Shown: positions 46,477-64,000 of the stretch, piece after piece
Layout of the letters: each line of letters starts with the position of its first letter
Numbering within the stretch: position 1 is the first letter of the stretch
Assembly (NCBI GenBank): GCA_029962745.1
Contig: CM057156.1
Location: 34,225,733-34,289,732, forward strand
Direction: 5' to 3'
Length of the DNA stretch: 64,000 bases
Source of the DNA: Echinometra lucunter
Lineage: Eukaryota > Echinodermata > Echinoidea > Camarodonta > Echinometridae
Translations under genes and position numbers: made by a program
Notes under the pieces: generated by a model
Told to the model about the DNA's origin: nothing
Seen by the model: the letters and a program-made list of their open reading frames with translations, nothing else
Databases searched by the model: none

Positions 46477-48742
46477 ATGGGGCGTATGTCTCCAACCACG
46501 AGACAGAGAGTTGTGAATCTCGCTCGAGTTCAGCACCTTGGTCCAGCTGCCATAGCAGAGAAGCTAGGTCACGAAGGCATCAATGTGAGCCGGCAGGCTA
46601 TATCAGCTTTCCTTAAGCAGTACGAGACAACAGGCCCCGTAGCGACGAAGCAGCGGAAACCCCGTCCGTCGAAGCTGGACAATTTCCGCTCGATCATCGA
46701 TGACTTGTATCAAGGAAAAGACAAGCTGAGCAGTACGGACGTTCAGAAGACGCTGGCGAAAGAGTACCATCTCGAGGTGTCTGCGTCCACCGTCAGACGG
46801 TGCAGGCAAGGACTGGGCTGGGTCACATGCCGAGCAAAAACATCGCAGATCGTCCGCAAGGAGAACCAAGTGAAGAGGGAGGCGCACTGCAGGAAGGTAT
46901 TACAGGAAGGGGATACCTTTGATAATGTCATCTTCACTGATGAATGTAGTGTACAACTACATCCGAACTCACAACTTTGCTTCCGACAAAAGGGCCAGGC
47001 AAGGAAACTCAAGGGCAGACCAAAACACCCTGGAAAGGTCCATGTCTGGGCAGGCATTTCACGGAGGGGAGCGACTAATGTCCTGATATTCTCAGGCATT
47101 ATGGATTCTCAATTTTACTGTGAAGAAATCTTGCGGCGTACCTTGATACGGTTAGCTAACAGTATTAAATATAGAATGATTAGCTTCTGGTTAAGAATAG
47201 TAAAAGGTTCTCCCTCTAAATACTCTGTCAAATTTTATTTATTGCAAAGGTTAATTAGTCAGAATGCAGAAAGGTCTACATTCAAGTGGTTATCATGTAT
47301 TGAAGAGATATTGAATCATGCTGGTCTTGGGATTGTTTGGCTGAAGCAAGGAGAAGGATTTAGTAACAGTTGGATACTGAGCACTCTGAAGTTGAGATTA
47401 AACGATATTTCAAAACAGGATGTAATGGCAAAAATATGGTCAAACAGTGTATGCCTGAATTATAGGATCTTTAAAAAGGATTGTCTGTTTGAAAGGTATT
47501 TAGTTTTGCTGAGTAAAAAAGATAGAATAACACTGAGTCGTTTTAGAAGTAGGTCACATCGTTTACCAATTAATAATAACAGATTCACGGAAGCCCTTAA
47601 TGAAACCAGTATTATCTGTCCATGCTGTGATATGCAGGAGTCTGGTGATGAATTTCATATGTCCCTTTTTCAGAAAGGAAAGAGAGCTGTATTTAGGTAA
47701 TAAAGCAAGAGTTAAACGACCTTGCTCATTACACATGTTGAATTTATTCTTATATTCTAGTTTAGGTCAGCTGAAGAAATTAGTACTCTTTTTAAGGAAA
47801 ATAATGTCATATTTTGCTGGCCTATATAAATGTAAATCTGAACAATCCAATCAAATGACGCTCATAAACAGGAATGTTACAACCCGAAGTGGTAGGTCAG
47901 TTAAGCAACCGAGAATCCTTGATTTGTAGTACAGTCTTGCTGTATGTTAAGCATTTCATATATGACAGTTGAGTTACATCACACTTTATTAGTCTGCATG
48001 AATTTTAACAAGCCAAATTACATTTCTCTTATGTAAATGTACAAAATAGAAGTTATGACCCGTTAGATAGTTAGGCTATTTATATAGTTTTTGTAAGTAT
48101 TTATAATCTTTCATGTGGTTTTCACCTCTTTTGAAGCATGCTTGCCACACTGTATGATACTGTAAATTCATGTTTAGCATAGCCTAGGTTTAGAACATCT
48201 TCATACCGTTATACATTTGTATTTTAGTGTTGTTGTTTTTTTTGTGTTTTTTTTTGTACACTGTATTCGGTATTTTTCTTCTGTATTATTATTATATGTT
48301 TGTATACATTATTTTCTTTTGTATCATTATCATGTCATGTAAATGTGTTGTACTCTCATACCCCAGAAGGGGGTCGTAAGAGTCAATAAATTCTATTCTA
48401 TTCTATTCTATACCCTTTATAGAGTCCGCGTTCCCTGACGAGCACAGATTTCAACAAGACAACGATCCAAAACACTGCTCAAAGGTCACCAAGGCATTCA
48501 TGAAGGCAAATGGCATCAACTGGTGGGTCTTCCCTCCTGAATCTCCGGACTTGAATCCCATCGAACTGGTGTGGCACCAGTCATGCCAGTTGAAGCTGTG
48601 GCTTAACTAAGCGAGTCGCCAAGCCACAGACACTACCAGAACTTAGGGCGGCAATATTTGAGTTTTGGACAACGAAGATGACCCCGGAACTCTGTGGGAA
48701 ATACATCGATCATCTGCAACGTGTCATACCTTGTCCCAGGTG
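46477..48742 (+). pseudogene. Tc1-like DD34E transposase, interrupted
   Basis: The first part (46477 to about 47149) is open, with the helix-turn-helix region and IFTDE, and lacks the frameshift of copy 1. After the inserted LINE the second part resumes near 48412 with QQDNDPKH and NPIELVW. It has a 9-base duplication (CATGCCAGT region near 48583) and an in-frame TAA in GCTTAACTAAGCG near 48605. It is therefore inactive, even apart from the insertion. Confidence 0.88.
47150..48414 (+). mobile_element. 5'-truncated non-LTR retrotransposon inserted in the Tc1 transposase
   Basis: The open frame reads through from the transposase into LINE ORF2 C-terminal sequence: RLNDISKQDVMAKIW, then RFRSRSHRLPI and a Cys-rich ICPCCDMQESGDEFHM finger. 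A 3' UTR follows, with AATAAA near 48387 and an (ATTCT)n tail at 48391-48411. ATAC occurs at both junctions (47146-47149 and about 48411-48414), a possible short target duplication. Same strand as the host transposase. Confidence 0.8.
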
Positions 48743-48936
48743 AAGTCGACATGTTCATGTTAAAGTGATTACACAATGGTAATTTTAATTTTTTTTTTTT
48801 TTGGACATATGATCGAGAATAGAATTCTAAGAAGAATAACATTGAAAATTTGATGATTTTCAATCAAAATCAGTGCATTTTGGCTAATTTTCTCATAGAA
48901 AGTCAAGAGTTGACCAAAAAATTTGAGTATGAGGTA

Positions 48937-49967
48937 TGACGTCAAAGTGGGTACCCAGCTTCGCGCATTGCAGTTATGCTGCGCGCTAGACTGTACAGTA
49001 TGTATTATACTAGACCGAAGTGTTCTGTCTCTAACAGTCGTCGTTAGCCTCGTATTTTGGTAGGGTCGGCACTCCTCCTTTATAGAGACAGAAGCGCCCT
49101 AATGCGATGTCCATGCAATCTCATTGTGCTGGGGCAGCGCAATGAAAAACTCTCTCAAATTAATGCTTGTCACATTTTTTCATGGATTTTACATGTATCA
49201 TAATACGGTATATAGTATACATTTTACCAGTGTTTAGTCTTGTTTCTTCTCACTCATCATTTTCAGGTGAATTCAGGGTCCTAACGTTAGGTCCTCTCGG
49301 TTGAAAATCTTGCCGCAGCCAACCTCTATCTCTAGCTCTATTCGCGCTCGCCTCCGCGCTTTTCGCAGGGAGCCGGAGATCAGCGAATTTGCGACTCGCA
49401 TTTCAACCGTACAATCGTATCAACGAGCTACCAATACGAAACAACAACAACAAAAACATCGTTCGTACGTATATGCCCAAACGTACGTACGTGGTCGATC
49501 GTTTGAATACGGCCGGTTGAAATGCGAGTCGCAAATTCGCTGATCTCCGGCTCCCTGCGAAAAGCGCGGAGGCGAGCGCGAATAGAGCTAGAGAGATAAA
49601 GGTTGGCTGCGGCAAGATTTTCAACCGAGAGGACCTAACGTTAGGACCCTGAATTCACCTGAAAATGATGAGTGAGAAGAAACAAGACTAAACACTGGTA
49701 AAATGTATACTATATACCGTATTATGATACATGTAAAATCCATGAAAAAATGTGACAAGCATTAATTTGAGAGAGTTTTTCATTGCGCTGCCCCAGCACA
49801 ATGAGATTGCATGGACATCGCATTAGGGCGCTTCTGTCTCTATAAAGGAGGAGTGCCGACCCTACCAAAATACGAGGCTAACGACGACTGTTAGAGACAG
49901 AACACTTCGGTCTAGTATTATACCTTACGCGCATTTTACTAGAATTGCGCGACATGGTACCCACTTT
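48937..49967. mobile_element. Large foldback element, arms of about 0.4 kb nearly identical
   Basis: Left arm about 49003-49409 is the reverse complement of right arm about 49514-49923, with only a few differences (a 2-base indel in the CTATCTCTAGCT region is one). The arms are separated by about 104 bases containing CGTACGTACG palindromes. The outer 70 bases on each side are more diverged but end in TGACGTCAAAGTGGGTACC and its complement. No protein-coding frame is credible. Confidence 0.88.
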
Positions 49968-49988
49968 GACGTCATTTTGACGTCAAAG

Positions 49989-50771
49989 TGGGTAGAGTAA
50001 ACTGCCCGAGATTCAACCGCTTAAGCTTTTCTGCAATATTTATTCTGCTAAACTTACTTTTCACAAAATCATATCTACATAAATTCATGTCAAATATATT
50101 AAACTATTTTTATCACAATGTTTATTTTTTCAAATGCATCACAATTTTTTAGAAAATATGAAAATATATCGCTATGTTTCATGCCCTTCATTCGATATCC
50201 CCCGGCAATCATTCGACCGGGCGCAACTGCGCGTTCAATGTCAACGCGTATGAGGGCCGCTGAAATGCGCCGCACCGCACACGGTTGTCCATCGCGGAAG
50301 TTGCGGCGCCCGCGGTGCTCCCGTTGCGGTCGAATGAAGGCCAGCGGGGACTTGCATTCAACTTTGTACATGAAGTCACTGTATCTGCAGATACGGGGGG
50401 TTTGGTTTTTCATTTGTTTTTCGCCAATACCATCACACTCAGAGCTTGCGATAAACGAAAAAGCTCGTCACAAAACCGCCGATTTCTTTATTTTTAGCCC
50501 TTTTTCTGCGACCCTGTTTCTTAGCAGTGGACTTAAGCCCTCGCGTGCTTTGGAAATATGGCGCCGATTTTGCATTTTTGACGCCGGAATTTGGCTTTTC
50601 AGATGGATTTTTGGAGGTGACTAAGGGACTTTCTTGTGGTGAGTGACAATGTCTCTGTGTGTAATGAAGTGATTAGTGTGTGTTGTGACAATAATATGTG
50701 CTGGCTTGTGATATGGTGATAATAGGTCGAATCACGGCACAGGTCGAATGACGGGCGCTTTACTCTACCCA
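49989..50771. mobile_element. MITE family C, copy 2
   Basis: Ends TGGGTAGAGTAAACTGCCCG and CGGGCGCTTTACTCTACCCA are inverted repeats with two mismatches. The interior is collinear with 44699-45500. It directly adjoins the foldback element. Confidence 0.8.
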
Positions 50772-52265
50772 GTTGAAACTGGGTCACAGCTAAGGGGTCA
50801 AAAATATCCTGAAATCTTACCTCATTTGGGGGTTTCCTTGGCAACACGACTTTCTAAAAAACTTTAGGCAGATGATTTTCTGCTCATGAAATCATGCTAC
50901 TTTAAATGAACTAACATTGTTTCAGCATTGGGTACCCCCTTTAACAACTGTCCATTCTGTTTCACATTTCCATATAGGCAGTAGTACGTGCAGTGTGGGT
51001 GCTCTAGGCCATTCAAGACATGGGGACATGGGGAAATGCCTCGACAAAATCGAACAAAATCTATTTCATGAAGGGCAATCACGAACTAGGAGGCCTTTTA
51101 TATTAAACAAAAATATCATAGCTATTTAGAAGAATTATTTCTATCTTCATTAAATCCATTCTCATAAGGATATATAGGACTACAAATTTTTCATAATAAA
51201 TGACATTTACCTATCCAGCAAAGAATACGGAGAAAAAGGATATATGTAGGTAAATTATAGGATATCTGAAATTATAGATATATATTGTATGACCATTAAA
51301 AATTACCATAATAATATGAATTTATTCAAAATTATTTTTTCAGTATTAAAATGAAGTTATAGTGGTAAAATTATATTTTTTTATTCACAAAATATGACTT
51401 AAATTTTAGTCTTTGTGATCGATCCAGAGCTTAGAAACGACGTAAACAACGTTTTCAGGCAATTGAGATTGCACATCTTGAAATAATTCCACATTTTATC
51501 GTGTTTGCGTGAAAAATAAATATGTGAGTAGTAATTTTAAAGAACCCCCTTTTTTATTCGTGAACTTCAGTAGAATATTTAGCCTTTTAAGGCTTTAAGT
51601 TACTTTTGTGATGTATTACATGGTGTAGATTTACCCTGTGATTGCTGATGGCTGCTAGCACTAGCAGTGCAGCGCAACAGACCTTACCGTTGCCGCGCGC
51701 CCCGGCCGGCCGGCCCGCGACGCGGCCGGCCCAGCTAGCGGCAGCTTTGCCCTCATTCGCACCTGCCCGTCAGTGATCTGCATCTCGGCGCGGTGCGGTG
51801 ACTGTGAGTGACTGTGCCCATGTCCATGAACTGCATGTAGCTAGTGTTATGTTTGTGACTGTGACGGAAAGGAATTAGAATCTCAGAATCTCAGAAAGGT
51901 ATCCAGACATCACTTGACACTAGGGTCTAGAGATGGTGTTGCTTCCGTGCAATGTGCAATTGACATTGATGTATATAGCCTGCGCCTGGCCCTTGTTGGA
52001 TTTGTCAGACAGATCATGAAAAAGCATGGTTTCTTTTTGTTTGTAATTTTTGTAATTGTAGTAACTTTGTGGACAAATTAAGAAAGGAGTCTTTAATTTC
52101 TGTTATAACATTCTTTTCTTATCTTCATTCAGAGAGAAATGTTACTTTTTATTTCATTGAGGGAATTACCACTGCTCATTCATTCAAAAAAAATAAAATG
52201 TAACAGCTGGATCTACCTGCCAATTTTGCCATTTGGTTTTGCAAAGAAAATATGAATCATGTCAC
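50772..52265. other. Non-coding stretch with a GC-rich patch
   Basis: AT-rich except 51655-51815, which is very GC-rich with GGCCGGCCGGCC and GCGCGCC motifs. No gene or promoter could be supported for the patch. Confidence 0.35.
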
Positions 52266-52322
52266 TCAAATGTCTTAAAATATATTCAATTCAGACAATT
52301 GAATATATTTTAAGACATTTGA
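52266..52322. repeat. Perfect 25-bp inverted repeat with 7-base loop
   Basis: Left arm 52266-52290 and right arm 52298-52322 are exact complements around the loop TCAGACA. The stem is AT-rich (AATATATT core). Whether it is a MITE relic, a hairpin RNA or chance cruciform is unknown. Confidence 0.85.
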
Positions 52323-52465
52323 ATGGAAAAATTGTTTGATTCATCATCCAAAAGTGACCTGTCGAGCTGTCTGTCCAGACAACCAACCTGACTGGACATC
52401 TGACATGTTCTACTTCAGCAAACTGTGTGGAAATAGCATGCATTGATGAAATAAAGGCTGTTTTT

Positions 52466-52512
52466 GTCTCGCCTGCGTAGCGGAGCGAGACATAGGTATC
52501 ACTATTTCCGGT

Positions 52513-52543
<31 letters not shown>

Positions 52544-54212
52544 TCAACAATTGTGTTGTACACCCAATAACTTTCTATAGCTTTAAGGTGGGATCACCAA
52601 ATTCATACCAGAGGTCCATCTCTTGAAGGCGCAGGTCAAGTTCGAATATGAGTCGAATTTGAATAAGGTCAAAGGTCAAAGGTCAATGAACTTTCCATGA
52701 CTGGCACTGTGCTATATTGTACACACAATAACTTTTTATACCTTCGAGGTAGGATTGCCAAATTCATACAAGAGGTCCATCTCTTGAAGGTGCAGGTCAA
52801 GTTCGAATGTGAGTTGAATTTGATTAAGGTCAAAGGTCAAAGGTCAATGAACTTTCCATGACTGGCACTGTGCTGTGTTGTACACACAATAACTTTCTAT
52901 AGCTTCGAGGTGGGATCACCAAATTTATACCAGAGGTACATCTCTTGAAGGCACAGGTCAAGTTTGAGTATGAGTTGAATTTGAATAAGGTCAGAGGTCA
53001 AAGGTCAATGAACTTTCCATGACTGGCACTGTGCTATGTTGTACACACAATAACTTTCTATACCTTCGAGGTAGGATTGCCAAATTCATATGAGAGGTCC
53101 ATCTCTTGAAGGTGCAGGTCAAGTTCGAATGTGAGTTGAATTTGATTAAGGTCAAAGATCAAAGGTCAATGAACTTTTCATAACTGGCACTGTGCTATGT
53201 TGTACACCTAATAACTTTCTATAGCTTTGACGTGGAATCACCAAATTCGTACCAGAGGTCCATCTCTTGAAGGCGCAGGTCAAGTTCGAATATGAGTCGA
53301 ATTTGAATAAGGTCAAAGGTCAAAGGTCAATGAACTTTCCATGACTGGCACTGTGCTATATTGTACACACAATAACTTTTTATACCTTCGAGGTAGGATT
53401 GCCAAATTCATACAAGAGGTCCATCTCTTGAAGGTGCAGGTCAAGTTCGAATGTGAGTTGAATTTGATTAAGGTCAAAGGTCAAAGGTCAATGAACTTTC
53501 CATGACTGGCACTGTGCTGTGTTGTACACACAATAACTTTCTATAGCTTCGAGGTGGGATCACCAAATTTATACCAGAGGTACATCTCTTGAAGGCACAG
53601 GTCAAGTTTGAGTATGAGTTGAATTTGAATAAGGTCAGAGGTCAAAGGTCAATGAACTTTCCATGACTGGCACTGTGCTATGTTGTACACACAATAACTT
53701 TCTATACCTTCGAGGTAGGATTGCCAAATTCATATGAGAGGTCCATCTCTTGAAGGTGCAGGTCAAGTTCGAATGTGAGTTGAATTTGATTAAGGTCAAA
53801 GGTCAAAGGTCAATGAACTTTTCATAACTGGCACTGTGCTATGTTGTACACCTAATAACTTTCTATAGCTTTGACGTGGAATCACCAAATTCATACCATT
53901 TTTCAAACAATAAGTTTGCCATAACACCTTAATAATTAATTTAATTTTACAATTTTACTCACATTATTATCAGTTACATTCTTTTTCACTAACATTCATT
54001 TCCTTACTTGCATGGAAATAATTATAGCTTCATAGTATTAACAGCATTCTTAGTGTTATCTGATTTCCTAGGGATAAAGTAGGCCTATACCATTATTGCA
54101 TATGTAAACTGTCAGAACCACAATTCACCCCCTAAACTGCTGACAGCCTCAGAAGTCATATAGCATAGTTTTGACATGCAGTCTCTTCATGACTGCAATA
54201 TGCAGGCGAGAC
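52466..54212. mobile_element. GTCTCGCC-terminated element containing a 161-bp satellite
   Basis: Begins GTCTCGCCTGCGTAGCGGAG and ends with TGCAGGCGAGAC, inverted GTCTCGCCTGC ends like those at 11128 and 12167. It contains a short GGCGTCGTC array (52515-52550) and the 161-bp tandem array. No transposase is seen. Confidence 0.6.
52557..53900. repeat. 161-bp satellite in a 4-unit (644-bp) higher-order arrangement
   Basis: Units start at 52561, 52722, 52883, 53044 and 53205 (each 161 bases apart) and continue to about 53899, giving eight units plus a partial one. Diagnostic variants such as GAGTCGAATTTGAATAAGG recur after 644 bases, so four unit types repeat as a block. Most units contain AGGTCA three times, spaced by single A bases. 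Confidence 0.92.
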
Positions 54213-54238
54213 AACGCTTGGCGTTTGCCTTGTACTAG

Positions 54239-54738
54239 NNNNNNNNNNNNNNNNNNNNNNNNNNNNNNNNNNNNNNNNNNNNNNNNNNNNNNNNNNNNNN
54301 NNNNNNNNNNNNNNNNNNNNNNNNNNNNNNNNNNNNNNNNNNNNNNNNNNNNNNNNNNNNNNNNNNNNNNNNNNNNNNNNNNNNNNNNNNNNNNNNNNNN
54401 NNNNNNNNNNNNNNNNNNNNNNNNNNNNNNNNNNNNNNNNNNNNNNNNNNNNNNNNNNNNNNNNNNNNNNNNNNNNNNNNNNNNNNNNNNNNNNNNNNNN
54501 NNNNNNNNNNNNNNNNNNNNNNNNNNNNNNNNNNNNNNNNNNNNNNNNNNNNNNNNNNNNNNNNNNNNNNNNNNNNNNNNNNNNNNNNNNNNNNNNNNNN
54601 NNNNNNNNNNNNNNNNNNNNNNNNNNNNNNNNNNNNNNNNNNNNNNNNNNNNNNNNNNNNNNNNNNNNNNNNNNNNNNNNNNNNNNNNNNNNNNNNNNNN
54701 NNNNNNNNNNNNNNNNNNNNNNNNNNNNNNNNNNNNNN
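54239..54738. other. Assembly gap (500 N)
   Basis: Exactly 500 N immediately after the GTCTCGCC element. Confidence 0.99.
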
Positions 54739-55104
54739 AAATTGAACAGCAAAATTACCCATTTGTATATACTGTGCTGCCAATTAAGTTAGGAAGTTAA
54801 ATGATAAGCTACAATTAAATCACTTTAATATGTTAACAATAAAATGCACCACATTAGATATATGCTTGTGCGATTTTAGTGCTTTTGTGCTCATGTATAA
54901 TATGTTATTCCAAGCATCGTAGACTCACTATGGGTTAAAATCCTTTGTAACAATGCAAATTGTGACTAATGTATATATGTTATACTTTCAAAAGATCATG
55001 ACAAGTTTGTTTGTAATATCAGATGGAGATTGATGAAAGTCTGAAAAAAAAAATGCTGAATTATAGAATGATTGATTGTGAATTGTTTGTATCTATCTGT
55101 GCAG

Positions 55105-64000
<8,896 letters not shown>

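Larger units (their letters stand above)
46379..48763 (+). mobile_element. Tc1/mariner-like element, copy 2, split by a LINE
   Basis: Matches copy 1 from CGTTTATGACCGCATGTA to TGTTCATGTTAA, with a 1.27-kb non-LTR insertion between 47149 and about 48414. Confidence 0.8.

Noticed and set aside
51655..51815. CpG island and promoter for a gene in this region
   Set aside because: The patch is GC-rich, but no exon, start or splice site is identifiable next to it, so only the composition is reported.
52557..53900. CRISPR-like or gene-coding interpretation of the 161-bp array
   Set aside because: Contiguous units, no spacers, frames closed; it is a satellite.

Overview
The window is nuclear DNA of a metazoan, most likely a marine invertebrate deuterostome such as a sea urchin. 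This rests on spliced genes with GT-AG and GC-AG introns, a mitochondrial ribosomal protein gene, a sperm/ciliary-type gene, and a dense load of MITEs, Tc1-like, Ty3/gypsy and non-LTR elements of the kind common in echinoderms. The species call is inference. Three runs of exactly 500 N (24931-25430, 42562-43061, 54239-54738) are assembly gaps.

Genes, all on the + strand. (1) 262-967: the last two coding exons of a gene I cannot name. (2) 3473-12650: a complete ten-exon gene for mitochondrial ribosomal protein S27 (mS27, MRPS27), reconstructed exon by exon with consistent phases to 405 residues. Two of its nine introns have GC donors. (3) IQ motif-containing protein H (IQCH): a probable first exon at 23900-23953, then twelve confident exons from 55105 that run off the right edge. 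If the first exon is right, about 31 kb of repeats lies in its first intron(s).

Repeats by region. The MRPS27 introns hold a LINE fragment, several MITEs and a pogo-like element. 13.8-23.3 kb is an intergenic transposon cluster: a broken Tc1 transposase, a LINE tail with a restriction-enzyme-like domain, and a full-length Ty3/gypsy element (17150-22992) with open gag and pol, a -1 slippery heptamer at the overlap and almost identical LTRs. 25-43 kb holds microsatellites, an hAT-type MITE, a TTAA MITE, a LINE whose ORF carries a 25-bp minisatellite, a 1.07-kb foldback element with 7-bp target duplications, a 0.7-kb pyrimidine tract, and a second, frameshifted gypsy copy ending in a gap. 43-54 kb is a nest of MITEs (one inserted in a copy of itself), a second Tc1 copy split by a LINE, a hairpin with arms of about 0.4 kb, and a 161-bp satellite organised as 644-bp tetramers full of AGGTCA half-sites. 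The IQCH introns to the right carry a 57-bp array of about 31 units, a complete TTAA MITE and a duplicated splice acceptor.

Nothing here looks like a prokaryotic-style system. The interest lies in mobile-element structure, tandem-repeat birth and splicing oddities.
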